From: JAZKFP01 sp040386355
GTDB lineage: Bacteria; Pseudomonadota; Gammaproteobacteria; Pseudomonadales; UBA6940
Length of the DNA: 24,680 nucleotides
NCBI GenBank assembly: GCA_040386355.1
Contig: JAZKFP010000265.1
Span: 1-24,680, forward strand
Direction of reading: 5' to 3'
Numbering within the stretch: position 1 is the first letter of the stretch; every line of letters begins with the position of its first letter. Of this stretch, positions 16,291-24,277 are shown in pieces. Made by a program: the position numbers and the translations under genes. Below the pieces are notes generated by a model. It worked only from the letters and a program-made list of their open reading frames with translations, was not told the origin of the DNA and did no database searches.

Positions 16291-16977
16291 ATGTCGCATA
16301 ACATCTGCTTCTATAGGAATACTCAGCCAGAGCCGTTGCTCTTACGTTTGGGAGTTTTACCATTGGCATTAGGACAATTCATCTCAGACCTGAATAATTT
16401 CTTGCAGACTTCTGCTGAAGAAAAAATATCGTTAGATGAAAAGAATCTTTTTTTTCCGCGTTTAAATACTGATACTCGGCAACGAGATGCTACTGCAGAT
16501 CAGTACTGGAGCGGACATGCGGGATCGCAAAGGTTGTTGGTTGATATTAAAACAAGTAATGGTAAAACAATAAAGACACTTTTCTGCGAAAATATAAATC
16601 GATTTAATACACCGCATGTTGCAGATCAGCCAATGATTCTATGGTGGGTATTTCCAATTTTTTTACCGAGCGACCTTTCTAACGAAATAAAAAAAGTTAA
16701 TGAAGTAAAAAAAACAGAACGTATGCGGTTGTTGTTACAATGGAGCATCGCGCGTTGGGGACAACCGTTAGAAAAAAATAATCAAAATTGGATTTCGCCT
16801 CAACCACGAGGCTGGCTTTGGAAGTCGACAGTATCTGAGGTTTGGATTTATGGGTTTGCATTGGACGTATCAACATTTGAACATACCGCATCAGGGTCGC
16901 ATGACATGCAAGCTCTTTGGCACAGCTGTCGATCAGCGTGGCAACAGATTCAACCTTGGTTTGAAAATAATGAATAA
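16291..16977 (+). CDS. Unrecognised 228-aa protein, first gene of the T3SS cluster
   Basis: I do not recognise this family. The product is soluble-looking, with no signal peptide, and is unusually Trp-rich (WWVFPIFLP near the middle, and WGQPLEKNNQNW, GWLWKSTVSEVWIYGFALD, WHSCRSAWQQIQPWF in the C-terminal third). It starts at ATG 16291 without a strong ribosome site. Its last codons overlap the sctC start (ATGAATAA at 16970-16977), so translation of the secretin gene is probably coupled to it. The position matches yscB in the Ysc order and ssaB in SPI-2, upstream of the secretin gene; both are small secretion-associated proteins, but this one is much larger and no similarity is visible. A role linked to the secretin is inferred from coupling only. 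Confidence 0.8.
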   Translation: MSHNICFYRNTQPEPLLLRLGVLPLALGQFISDLNNFLQTSAEEKISLDEKNLFFPRLNTDTRQRDATADQYWSGHAGSQRLLVDIKTSNGKTIKTLFCENINRFNTPHVADQPMILWWVFPIFLPSDLSNEIKKVNEVKKTERMRLLLQWSIARWGQPLEKNNQNWISPQPRGWLWKSTVSEVWIYGFALDVSTFEHTASGSHDMQALWHSCRSAWQQIQPWFENNE

Positions 16978-18835
16978 ATTTATTTTGAATTTTAACCAAC
17001 TTTCACATTTAACTGTTTCAAAACTGAAATGCGTTTCTCAATTGAAAGCTTTGAAAATTAATTTTTTCAAATCGCTTGTGTTAATTGCTGGTGTATTGAT
17101 TTCGACCTTAGCTCAAGCCGATTGGCAACAAATACCTTACGAACATTTTGCCGATAAAGAATCTTTACCAGAATTGTTAGGACATTTTTCTGCTGCAATT
17201 GATCGACCCATGATTTTGAGTGAGGCAGTAATTGAATTAAAAGGTCAACCTTTTAGTGGTTCTTTAAATGCGGATGCTGGCGATGTATTAAATCAATTAG
17301 GTCGTATTTATCAATTAACTTGGTTTGATGATGGGTACAGCATCTATATATATAAGGATTCTGAAACTCAATCGCGCATGATTTCATTATCTGCAGGTTC
17401 TGCTTCTACGTTGCAAAAAGAACTTGAAACCTTAGGTTTGTGGAATGAGCGGTATGGATGGCGTCAATTGGGCGACACGTCAGTCATGATTTCTGGACCG
17501 CCACGCTATTTAGAATTGGTGGCCGAACTCGCAACTGGAATTGATGCAAGACAAGTGACAACAAAAAATGGTGAGTTCACGATTCGCGTGTTCCCATTGC
17601 GCTACGCGTGGGCGGCAGATCGAACAATACCAACGCGATCCGGTGAACTTATTATTCCTGGAATTGCAACCAGTTTGCGCAACATGATTCTGCACATTCC
17701 TTCTTCATCATATGCAACTAGTTCAACGAATGTTGCAACGCGCCCTGATCAAGTTAAACCTATGAACGCCTGGTTCGATAAACGTTCATCTGTTGCAGAA
17801 AAAAACCTTTTCGATCCCAGTCAAAATGCAAATCAGCTTTCACAAGCACCACCGCCTGTACCACCAACGAATTACGCAGCATTGAGTAGTGCATCTGCTG
17901 AAGGTGCTTATGTAGAAGCGCACGCGCAACAAAATGCCGTGATGGTCTATGACCGACCAGCGCGTATGGTAATTTATGAAAATTTAATTAAAGCGCTCGA
18001 TGTATCTCAACAACAAATTGAAATTGAAGTATCTATTCTTGACATTAGTACAGAGCGTTTATTGGATTTCGGAGTGAATTGGCAAACCAATGGTTCTTCT
18101 GGACGTGTTGGATTTGGCAATCCTAATGAGCTTTACACTGAAACGAATGGATTAAGCGGCAGTTTCGGAGACTCAGTACCTTTATCAACGGTACTAAGCG
18201 GTAATGTTGATTATTTTTTAAGTAAAGTGCGTGTGCTAGCCGAAGATGGTGAAGCGCAAGTGTTGTCGCAACCTAAAGTATTGACATTAGATAATCAGCA
18301 AGCAGTTATCGATAACAGTTCAACTTTTTTTGTGCGATTGCAGGGCCAAGAAGAAGTTGATTTAGTACCTATTTCTGTGGGTTCAGTGCTTCAAGTTACG
18401 CCGCGAATTATTTCTGCAGAAGTTGGCGCATCGGATATTTCATTATCTGTTGATATACAAGACGGTCAACGCAATGCGACGACAGAAGACGTCGATGATA
18501 TTCCCAGTGTCTCAACCAGTGTGATTAGTACCCAAGCAGTAGTGGGCGAAGATTCCAGTTTGTTAGTCGGTGGTTATTATTTGGATCGTCGCGGTAAAAC
18601 GGTTCAAAAAGTTCCATTCTTAGGTGATGTTCCAGTTTTAAAATATTTATTCTCAAATGAAAATCGTGATCAAACACAATTTGCGCGATTATTTTTAATT
18701 ACGCCACGTATTGTCACGCCACAACGCTATCCAGAAATTTATCAAGCCTCTGAAAAAACCCAGCGAATTGTTGCTAAAGAAAAGACTTTATATCCTAAAC
18801 GTTATGCCCAACCGCAATTGGGAATTCTGGACTAA
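16970..18835 (+). CDS. sctC: T3SS outer-membrane secretin SctC
   Basis: SctC forms the outer-membrane ring of the type III injectisome. The 621-aa product has a long N-region and a signal peptide ending STLAQA (residues 45-50) before DWQQIPY. An N0 domain follows (FSGSLNADAGDVLNQLGRIYQ, about 95-115). The C-terminal secretin domain includes VLSQPKVLTLDNQQAVIDNS and the signature VPFLGDVPVLKYLF at 548-561, extending to ITPRIV at 582. This combination is typical of the YscC/InvG group. ATG 16970 was chosen because it gives the signal peptide and overlaps the upstream stop by 8 nt; longer frames to 16850 read through the upstream gene. sctD follows 20 bp downstream. Confidence 0.95.
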   Translation: MNKFILNFNQLSHLTVSKLKCVSQLKALKINFFKSLVLIAGVLISTLAQADWQQIPYEHFADKESLPELLGHFSAAIDRPMILSEAVIELKGQPFSGSLNADAGDVLNQLGRIYQLTWFDDGYSIYIYKDSETQSRMISLSAGSASTLQKELETLGLWNERYGWRQLGDTSVMISGPPRYLELVAELATGIDARQVTTKNGEFTIRVFPLRYAWAADRTIPTRSGELIIPGIATSLRNMILHIPSSSYATSSTNVATRPDQVKPMNAWFDKRSSVAEKNLFDPSQNANQLSQAPPPVPPTNYAALSSASAEGAYVEAHAQQNAVMVYDRPARMVIYENLIKALDVSQQQIEIEVSILDISTERLLDFGVNWQTNGSSGRVGFGNPNELYTETNGLSGSFGDSVPLSTVLSGNVDYFLSKVRVLAEDGEAQVLSQPKVLTLDNQQAVIDNSSTFFVRLQGQEEVDLVPISVGSVLQVTPRIISAEVGASDISLSVDIQDGQRNATTEDVDDIPSVSTSVISTQAVVGEDSSLLVGGYYLDRRGKTVQKVPFLGDVPVLKYLFSNENRDQTQFARLFLITPRIVTPQRYPEIYQASEKTQRIVAKEKTLYPKRYAQPQLGILD

Positions 18836-18855
18836 CTACAGTTTTTGGATGAACT

Positions 18856-20394
18856 ATGTACAGAGAAACACAACAAGCGATTCCTGATCCGATCACTCAA
18901 GAGCCTGCAAATACTGAGGCAATCAATCAGAATCCTGTGCAAGCGCCCTGGCAAGAAGTGTTTGGTGATGCACAAATTAAAATTGAAGCAGGGCAATACC
19001 GCGGTGCGGTCATTGAAATTCCGTACGCGACTCGATTTGTATTAGGAAGATCGTTAAATTGCGATGCAGTATTAGATATTCCTGATTTTGCTGATCAGCA
19101 AATTGAATTATATGTGGATAGTCAAGGCGCACGATTAACCTGTTTAGCTCCAGCGCCTTTATGGATTTCAGGGCGTCGAATTTTAGATCAAGAGAGACCA
19201 ATTCCTTTGGAATCAGGTGATCAAATTGATTTATACGGTCAACGTTTTTGCTTAGTGTTAACTGAACGCTTAAATACTGAAATTAAAAAAAATCGAGAAC
19301 CAAAAATTAATGAATTAAAATCATATGAACCTTTAACATTAGTAGAAACTTCATTGCAAGAAAATGAACTTAATGAAAGTGTATTTGCGGAAAAAGAAAA
19401 TGATTTATCAAATATTAATGCAAATCCCTTCACGGTATGGTGGCAAAAAACTCCAGTGCAATTGGTATTTAGCGCCGTTTTAGGAACTATAGTTGCGGCA
19501 TTAATCTTTTTTTTATACCAAATGATTACTTCACCAGATCCATCTGTATCAAATGTATCTAAATCGATTTCGAATCAAGATGAGGGTTTAATAAAAGTTG
19601 AAAATTCAAATCTTAATGGTGATTCTAACAATGAAAATAAAACAAATTTAAACACTGGAATGCCGCAAAAAAATCAAGCACCACTACCGATGATGCCAGT
19701 TTTTGACACAGGACAAGTCAAAGCGGCAACGGTTGAAAAAGATTTTGCAGCTTCGGCTCGCGTAGAAGATTTAATGCGAAATAATTCTTCTTTAGAGTCC
19801 CAAGTTCAACAAGGTGTTGAATCGTTATTAGGTGGTTTTGGTTTATCTCATTTAAAAGTTAAAGTTGTTTCAGATATTGAAAAAAGTATTAATGCTTCGC
19901 CTTACGTAAATTTAGCGGTCGAAGGTTTTTTGCCAGATCCAACGGCTTGGCAACGCGTTAAAAAAGCTATAAAACAAGATATTAGTGGTGTAGGTACTTT
20001 AGAAGATCGCGTGCATACGCCTGAAACGCGCCGCACCATCATGCAAGAGTGGGTAAAAGAAGCAGGATTAAATGAAACTGTTTTATTATATGTGGATAAA
20101 GAAAAGCTCATTGCAAAAACTAATGTATCGGAAAGCCAAACTCCTGTTTGGGACGAAATTGTCGAACGTTATATCAGCGAATTTGATAATCAACCGCCTT
20201 TGTATTTTGTTCGTGATCCTGGAAAATGGTTAAAAATTAAAAGTGTCAATTACGTTGATCCTCCGTATTTTATTACGCAAGATGGAGTGGTGCATACCGT
20301 TGGTTCTCAAATAAAAAATTATCAAGTTACTGGAATTGATCGCGAAGGTATCAAGATGAAAGATCAATTTGGAACTTATAATTTTGAGTATTAG
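18856..20394 (+). CDS. sctD: T3SS inner-membrane ring protein SctD
   Basis: SctD forms the outer of the two inner-membrane rings and links the basal body to the secretin. The 512-aa product has a cytoplasmic FHA-like domain (about 35-140; RFVLGRSLNCDAVLDIPD, then ISGRRILDQERPIPLESGDQI). A charged linker precedes one membrane helix (about 201-223, PVQLVFSAVLGTIVAALIFF). An Asn/Ser-rich stretch (about 225-275) leads to a periplasmic part with BON-like ring-building modules. It is longer than many SctD proteins (about 400-430 aa), mostly because of the two linkers. The start ATG 18856 has GGA about 7 nt upstream. Identity rests on domain order and its place directly after sctC. Confidence 0.9.
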   Translation: MYRETQQAIPDPITQEPANTEAINQNPVQAPWQEVFGDAQIKIEAGQYRGAVIEIPYATRFVLGRSLNCDAVLDIPDFADQQIELYVDSQGARLTCLAPAPLWISGRRILDQERPIPLESGDQIDLYGQRFCLVLTERLNTEIKKNREPKINELKSYEPLTLVETSLQENELNESVFAEKENDLSNINANPFTVWWQKTPVQLVFSAVLGTIVAALIFFLYQMITSPDPSVSNVSKSISNQDEGLIKVENSNLNGDSNNENKTNLNTGMPQKNQAPLPMMPVFDTGQVKAATVEKDFAASARVEDLMRNNSSLESQVQQGVESLLGGFGLSHLKVKVVSDIEKSINASPYVNLAVEGFLPDPTAWQRVKKAIKQDISGVGTLEDRVHTPETRRTIMQEWVKEAGLNETVLLYVDKEKLIAKTNVSESQTPVWDEIVERYISEFDNQPPLYFVRDPGKWLKIKSVNYVDPPYFITQDGVVHTVGSQIKNYQVTGIDREGIKMKDQFGTYNFEY

Positions 20395-20471
20395 TGCAAG
20401 CAAGTCATATATCGAGTGCACATGCGTTTTCACATGTGAAATGTTTTATGAATGCGGTTTTGTGGGAAAGA

Positions 20472-20637
20472 CCATGCGGGCGAAAAATGTTTCGCCCCTA
20501 CATAATTCGTTGAAGATACGGAGTTATAGTTAAGTTGGGTATCTTATACATTCCTGTAAATCGATACTTAATTTATAGTTCAACAGCTAATGGATAGCGT
20601 GTAGGGGCGAAACATTTTTCGGCCATGTTGAACGCTG
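20472..20637. repeat. Family B inverted-repeat element, copy 2
   Basis: The ends are near-perfect inverted repeats: CGAAAAATGTTTCGCCCCTACA (20481-20502) is mirrored at 20600-20620. The centre is longer than in copy 1, but the left inner flank can be aligned (both have an ATAAT...CGG...TTAT pattern). No coding capacity. It fills most of the 323-bp sctD-sctE gap; no gene is seen in that gap. Confidence 0.8.
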
Positions 20638-20677
20638 CCTATTACTGATTGAATATTTGGAAAGTATTTTAGCAAAT
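20630..20677 (+). promoter_or_regulatory. 48-bp leader shared by two T3SS transcription units, copy 2
   Basis: This is 43/48 identical to 16195-16242, beginning GAACGCTGCCTATTAC and ending TTTTAGCAAAT. It lies about 40 bp before the sctE-like start and is in the same orientation and position relative to the family B element as copy 1. Downstream is an AT-rich GCATATAAAAG that could be a -10 region. A common control of both units is possible, but so is passive carriage with the repeat. Confidence 0.45.
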
Positions 20678-20704
20678 TTCATTTTTTGGAAGGCATATAA
20701 AAGT

Positions 20705-20709
20705 AAAGG
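20705..20709 (+). promoter_or_regulatory. Ribosome binding site fixing the sctE-like start
   Basis: AAAGG lies 8 nt before ATG 20718. A GTG three codons earlier (20709) overlaps this site and is therefore unlikely to be the start. Confidence 0.7.
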
Positions 20710-20717
20710 TGCAGTAT

Positions 20718-20978
20718 ATGTTCGATGAAACCGATCTAGAATCTCCTCAATCATCCACGTTAATTCGAAGTATTTTCGAAGACGCTGTCGCGCATAACGA
20801 TCGTGAGTTTCTACAACGTATTCGACAAGAGCTTATTGAATCTGAACGTGTTGTCATTCAAGAAATTCAACAAGGATGTCGCCCCGTACAATATCGTCGG
20901 AATTCCACCTTACTCCGCTCCTTAACGGTTGGTAGTTTAGTGCTTGACGCTTTAGAGCAATCGTTAGCTCAAAAATAA
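20718..20978 (+). CDS. Small T3SS protein, possible SctE/PscE-type needle co-chaperone
   Basis: The 86-aa product is predicted to be mostly helical and charged (EFLQRIRQELIESERVVIQE in the middle; LLRSLTVGSLVLDALEQSL near the end), with no signal or membrane segment. In Ysc-type clusters the gene after sctD is yscE, a small helical protein that holds the needle subunit in the cytoplasm together with YscG. Size and position fit, and a YscG-like gene lies downstream, but sequence similarity cannot be judged by eye. The name is a positional inference; it could be another small chaperone. It is preceded by a 323-bp gap with a repeat and a leader copy, so it probably starts a new transcript. Confidence 0.7.
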   Translation: MFDETDLESPQSSTLIRSIFEDAVAHNDREFLQRIRQELIESERVVIQEIQQGCRPVQYRRNSTLLRSLTVGSLVLDALEQSLAQK

Positions 20979-21160
20979 ATCGCTTATTTTACTTCCCACA
21001 GTTTTTGCAATTCCCCAAAAATTTCTCAAAAAGCCCTTAACCTATTACTAAGGTTATATTGCTGCATCTCGCTTTAAATCAGATTATTACTATTAAGAGA
21101 AAACACTTTATATCCAAGCCGAAATTTATAAAGCAGAAATAACCGTAAAGGAAAAATAAC

Positions 21161-21583
21161 ATGCTAGCTGAAGGCATAACCTTTATACCAGCTGACAATT
21201 TTAAGATAGCGGATCAAGCATTAGACAATCCGCAAATGGCCGCTGAATTTGATCAACTGATGTTGAATCCCACTACCGAAGTAATGCCAGCCGGTCAAAT
21301 CGATAGCGATCAAATTCGAGTTGGGCAATCAAATTCTCTCCAAGCTGAGACTTCTACAACGATAGGTGAAAAATTATTTCAAGGCGTTGGTGAAGTTAAA
21401 GAAAGAATGGATTCCAAATTTGAAACCGTCGCTGAAAAAGTAAATCACGTTGAACCCGGTGATGTGAAGGGATTATTAGAAGTGCAATACGAAATGTCTA
21501 TGTTTCATTTTGAAGTGGATTTATATGGAAAAATTACCGGTGAAAGTGTTCAAAACGTAGATAAATTTTTAAGTCAACAATAA
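21161..21583 (+). CDS. sctI: T3SS inner rod protein SctI
   Basis: SctI forms the inner rod or socket joining the export gate to the needle. The 140-aa product has a variable N-terminus and a C-terminal amphipathic helix (103-140). This helix contains LLEVQYEMSMFHFEVDLYGK followed by ITGESVQNVDKFLSQQ, which fits the YscI/PscI pattern of a helix with a Q in the first third and a K-x-x-G step. It has AAAGG (21147-21151) 9 nt before its ATG. It lies before the needle gene here, whereas in Ysc order rod follows needle, so rod and needle could be confused; the helix pattern favours this assignment. Confidence 0.8.
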   Translation: MLAEGITFIPADNFKIADQALDNPQMAAEFDQLMLNPTTEVMPAGQIDSDQIRVGQSNSLQAETSTTIGEKLFQGVGEVKERMDSKFETVAEKVNHVEPGDVKGLLEVQYEMSMFHFEVDLYGKITGESVQNVDKFLSQQ

Positions 21584-21650
21584 TTTTATTAATAACGATT
21601 TTTTTTATTAAGACCAAGGGGAGGTTAAATTTTTTTTAATCATTGTCTTT

Positions 21651-21699
21651 GAGTTAATTGTCATTGAATAAAAAGAGTTAATTACACTAGTATTATATT
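21651..21699 (+). promoter_or_regulatory. Possible sctF promoter with a 9-bp direct repeat
   Basis: TTGAAT (21664-21669) and TAGTAT (21688-21693) form a -35/-10-like pair with an 18-nt spacer. GAGTTAATT occurs at 21651-21659 and again at 21675-21683, flanking the -35. Such a pair could be a regulator site. The needle gene begins 24 nt after this region. Confidence 0.4.
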
Positions 21700-21722
21700 C
21701 ATTAAGATAAACGGAGAATAGT

Positions 21723-22034
21723 ATGGCAGCACCAGCACCAGTAGGACAAGGCGATACCATGAGCATGTTGTTTGCGAAACTTTCTGTATTAATTCAGGAA
21801 GCAGATGATACGCTAAGAGAAAAAATCAAAGGTATGGAGATTACTGAATCCCCAGCGGGGGAAAGTGGCAGTGGTACTACTGGAAACGTTACACAGGAAA
21901 TAAACCCTGTTGATTTATTAAATGTGCAGTTAAATATGAACATGTATAAAACCACTACTGATTTAGCAACCAACACCATGTCTACGGCACAAACTATTTT
22001 ATCCGCCGTAAATCAAAACTTAAACATCAGATAA
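21723..22034 (+). CDS. sctF: T3SS needle subunit SctF
   Basis: SctF polymerises into the extracellular needle. The 103-aa product has a helix (12-38, MSMLFAKLSVLIQEADDTL), a Ser/Gly/Glu-rich connector (41-60) and a C-terminal helix (62-100) starting NPVDLLNVQLNMNMYKTT, as in YscF/SsaG-type subunits. The family is usually 70-90 aa; the extra length is the connector, where other needles have a short P-(S/D)-x-P turn. GGAG (21713-21716) is 6 nt before the ATG. A promoter-like sequence precedes it and a strong terminator follows, consistent with the high, separate expression a needle subunit needs. Confidence 0.85.
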   Translation: MAAPAPVGQGDTMSMLFAKLSVLIQEADDTLREKIKGMEITESPAGESGSGTTGNVTQEINPVDLLNVQLNMNMYKTTTDLATNTMSTAQTILSAVNQNLNIR

Positions 22035-22041
22035 TCTGGTG

Positions 22042-22092
22042 TTTTGCACGGATGCAAAAAACAAAAAAAGGCAGAGCAATCTGCCTTTTTTT
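22042..22092 (+). terminator. Tandem hairpins ending in a rho-independent terminator after sctF
   Basis: The first hairpin pairs TTTTGCA (22042-22048) with TGCAAAA (22053-22059). The second is AAAAAAAGGCAGA (22063-22075) and TCTGCCTTTTTTT (22080-22092) around GCAA. The second is a canonical terminator, probably limiting read-through from the needle gene into sctG. Confidence 0.9.
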
Positions 22093-22177
22093 ATGTACAT
22101 ATTTTTTTACATTGAAATAGCATACATAAATCGTGTATATGGAAGACACAGAGTAAAAGTTAATGAGGATGTGAATT

Positions 22178-22654
22178 TTGGATTCCCAACGTTTAGCGCA
22201 AATAATTTATGAGTTATGTATTTTGACGATTAATCTTGGTCATCAGGATCAAACCAATATTCATTTGGCTAGTTTGCAGGCGCTGCATGAGGAGGCGATG
22301 GATTCTAGGGACGTTGATAAAACTGAAGCCATAAGTTTTTATACAGTTATGGCGAATGTTTATAATTTAATGATTATAGGAAAATCTCACCAGTCACTAG
22401 CATTGATGGATAAATGGCGAGATAAACATTCGGTGCATGACGCTGCACCTTCCACCACAGCTTTAGATCATCGTTGGTTAATTGAAGCGCTTTACGCTTT
22501 GCAATTGGTTTTAATGAAACAAATGCGCGAAGCGGAAAAAATAGTGCGTAAAGTTTCTGTTCAAACCGATTCTGAAAATGCTCGTGTCATGGCTGCATCC
22601 ATGTTGCAAGATTATTTTTCGTACGAAAAAAAGAATGTTTTAATGCATCATTGA
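22178..22654 (+). CDS. T3SS TPR-like chaperone, SctG candidate
   Basis: The 158-aa product is all-helical in pattern, with no signal or membrane segment. Helical pairs such as FYTVMANVYNLMIIGKSHQS and HRWLIEALYALQLVLMKQ suggest TPR repeats. YscG/PscG, the TPR chaperone of the needle subunit, follows yscF in Ysc clusters, and this gene follows sctF. It is longer than YscG (about 115 aa). The TTG start at 22178 has GAGG (22165-22168) 9 nt upstream; the next in-frame ATG would remove 40 residues. The assignment is by position and fold, and another T3SS chaperone is possible. Confidence 0.75.
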   Translation: MDSQRLAQIIYELCILTINLGHQDQTNIHLASLQALHEEAMDSRDVDKTEAISFYTVMANVYNLMIIGKSHQSLALMDKWRDKHSVHDAAPSTTALDHRWLIEALYALQLVLMKQMREAEKIVRKVSVQTDSENARVMAASMLQDYFSYEKKNVLMHH

Positions 22655-22713
22655 AAAAATGTATAAATAGTTCAAGATTATTGTCACCCAGAATTAGTAG
22701 GTTGAATTATCAC

Positions 22714-23472
22714 ATGTCGAGCATAAGCCATAAGCTAGTTACAGCATTTACCTTAAGTTGCCTGTTATTTTTAACGGGTTGCAAAACTAATCTATACGCA
22801 GGATTAGAAGAGCGTCAAGCCAATGAAATGGTTGCGATTCTTTTAGAAAATGGTATCGAAGTTGATAAAATTGTTGAGAAAAAAGGTTTAGTTGCTTTAC
22901 AAGTTGACTCTTCTAAAATGCAACGCGCTATTCAATTATTAAATCAATTGGGATACCCAAAAGACGACTACGCGAATATGGGAGATGTGTTTCAAAAATC
23001 CGGATTAATTTCCTCACCGTTGGAAGAACGTGCGCGTTATATTTACGCTATTTCACAAGAATTGGGTGACACGCTGTCTCGATTGGATGGTGTATTAGAT
23101 GCAAAAGTGCACGTCGTTATGCCTGAGATGAGTTCAAGTGGAGAAGAATTAACCCCATCATCTGCTGCTGTTTTTATTCGGCATAAAGCCGACATTAATC
23201 TTGAACCCTTTATTCCAAAAATTAAATTACTAGTGAATAACAGTATTGATGATTTGGATTATGAAAAAATAACCGTAGCGTTATTTCCTTCCATTCAAAT
23301 TCAATCCGAAGAAGATCGCTGGCGTTCAATTTTAGGAATTCAAGTGACCAAAGATTCAGCGGTTATGTTGTATATCATTTTTGGTTTACTATTTTTGATT
23401 ATTTTAGCAATAGCAGGTTCGTTGGGATTTATGGTTTGGAGGCAACGTCAACATGGACGTGCTGTTCTCTAG
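22714..23472 (+). CDS. sctJ: T3SS inner-membrane ring lipoprotein SctJ
   Basis: SctJ forms the inner of the two inner-membrane rings. The 252-aa product has a lipoprotein signal with lipobox LTGC (C23). A periplasmic domain follows, starting KTNLYAGLEERQANEMVAIL, the usual SctJ opening, and containing the GYPKDDYANMGDVFQKSGLI and SSPLEERARYIYAISQELG blocks. One membrane helix (about 217-241) lies near the C-terminus. ATG 22714 is chosen because it begins the signal peptide; a frame opening at TTG 22651 adds a non-signal stretch. sctK begins inside its 3' end. Confidence 0.95.
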   Translation: MSSISHKLVTAFTLSCLLFLTGCKTNLYAGLEERQANEMVAILLENGIEVDKIVEKKGLVALQVDSSKMQRAIQLLNQLGYPKDDYANMGDVFQKSGLISSPLEERARYIYAISQELGDTLSRLDGVLDAKVHVVMPEMSSSGEELTPSSAAVFIRHKADINLEPFIPKIKLLVNNSIDDLDYEKITVALFPSIQIQSEEDRWRSILGIQVTKDSAVMLYIIFGLLFLIILAIAGSLGFMVWRQRQHGRAVL

Positions 23473-24277
23473 CGAAACCATACAGAATCCTGTTAGTCCG
23501 TCTCAGACTGATGACAAGATATGGTTATCGGATTATACGCCCCGAGAATGGATTGCTTTACGTGCTTTATGGCATAGATGGGAAGAGTTAAGTGTCGATT
23601 ATGCACATCCTGCATGGGTTGATCCGAATTATAAAATTCAAGCATTACTGAATCAAAATCCAGAATTAACGTGGATATATAAATTAAAATCGTATCAATC
23701 GGCTTGGCCTGTAATTTCTCATCATTTATTGCAGATCGTCGCTAAAACTTCTGATTTTAATGCCGATGAATTAGATTTTGATTTGCACAGTCGAAAAGAA
23801 TGGATTCATTCGGTACCAGCTTTTATGAACGTATTACGTTTTCCACAAGCCTGGATGCGTATGTTGGCTTTAAGTCGATTGCGATTAAGTTTTCATTTTG
23901 AAATTGATGGTCACATGAAGCGATTATGGATTAATCACTTAAGTGAAGCTGAAAAAACCTGGATCACACAGCCATTGTCTGAACAATCCTATGTAAATGC
24001 CTTATATGCTCGATTTCCTGCTGTGCGTTTACGTTATTGGTTATCGGCTGAAGCCAATGATAATCAACGCAAAGAAAAATTATTTGATTTAGGCATTGAA
24101 ACATTTGGCGCATTTATTAATTCATTTCCTACCGCTATTAAAACGCGTTTATGTTTAGCGTTACCGCCAAAAAAATGGGATGAATCCATTTATCGAAGTT
24201 TTGAATTAGAGGCAAGTTCCTTGCGTCATCTGTTAATGGAGTTGTACACATGGTTAGAGATGAATCGCAGCCCTTAG
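23453..24277 (+). CDS. sctK: T3SS sorting platform protein SctK
   Basis: SctK links the cytoplasmic sorting platform (SctQ) to the SctD cytoplasmic domain. The 274-aa product is soluble and Trp- and Leu-rich (for example ALRALWHRWEELSVDYAHPAW and LRFPQAWMRMLALSRLRLSF), like other YscK proteins, which are weakly conserved. It overlaps sctJ by 20 bp and has GGAGG (23438-23442) 10 nt before its ATG, suggesting coupling. Position between sctJ and sctL is the main support for the name. Confidence 0.8.
   Translation: MDVLFSSETIQNPVSPSQTDDKIWLSDYTPREWIALRALWHRWEELSVDYAHPAWVDPNYKIQALLNQNPELTWIYKLKSYQSAWPVISHHLLQIVAKTSDFNADELDFDLHSRKEWIHSVPAFMNVLRFPQAWMRMLALSRLRLSFHFEIDGHMKRLWINHLSEAEKTWITQPLSEQSYVNALYARFPAVRLRYWLSAEANDNQRKEKLFDLGIETFGAFINSFPTAIKTRLCLALPPKKWDESIYRSFELEASSLRHLLMELYTWLEMNRSP

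Noticed and set aside
16850..16969. N-terminal extension of sctC
   Set aside because: It lies inside the upstream gene in another frame, and the signal peptide is preserved by starting at 16970.
22651..22713. N-terminal extension of sctJ
   Set aside because: The lipoprotein signal begins at ATG 22714; the extra residues do not look like a signal peptide.
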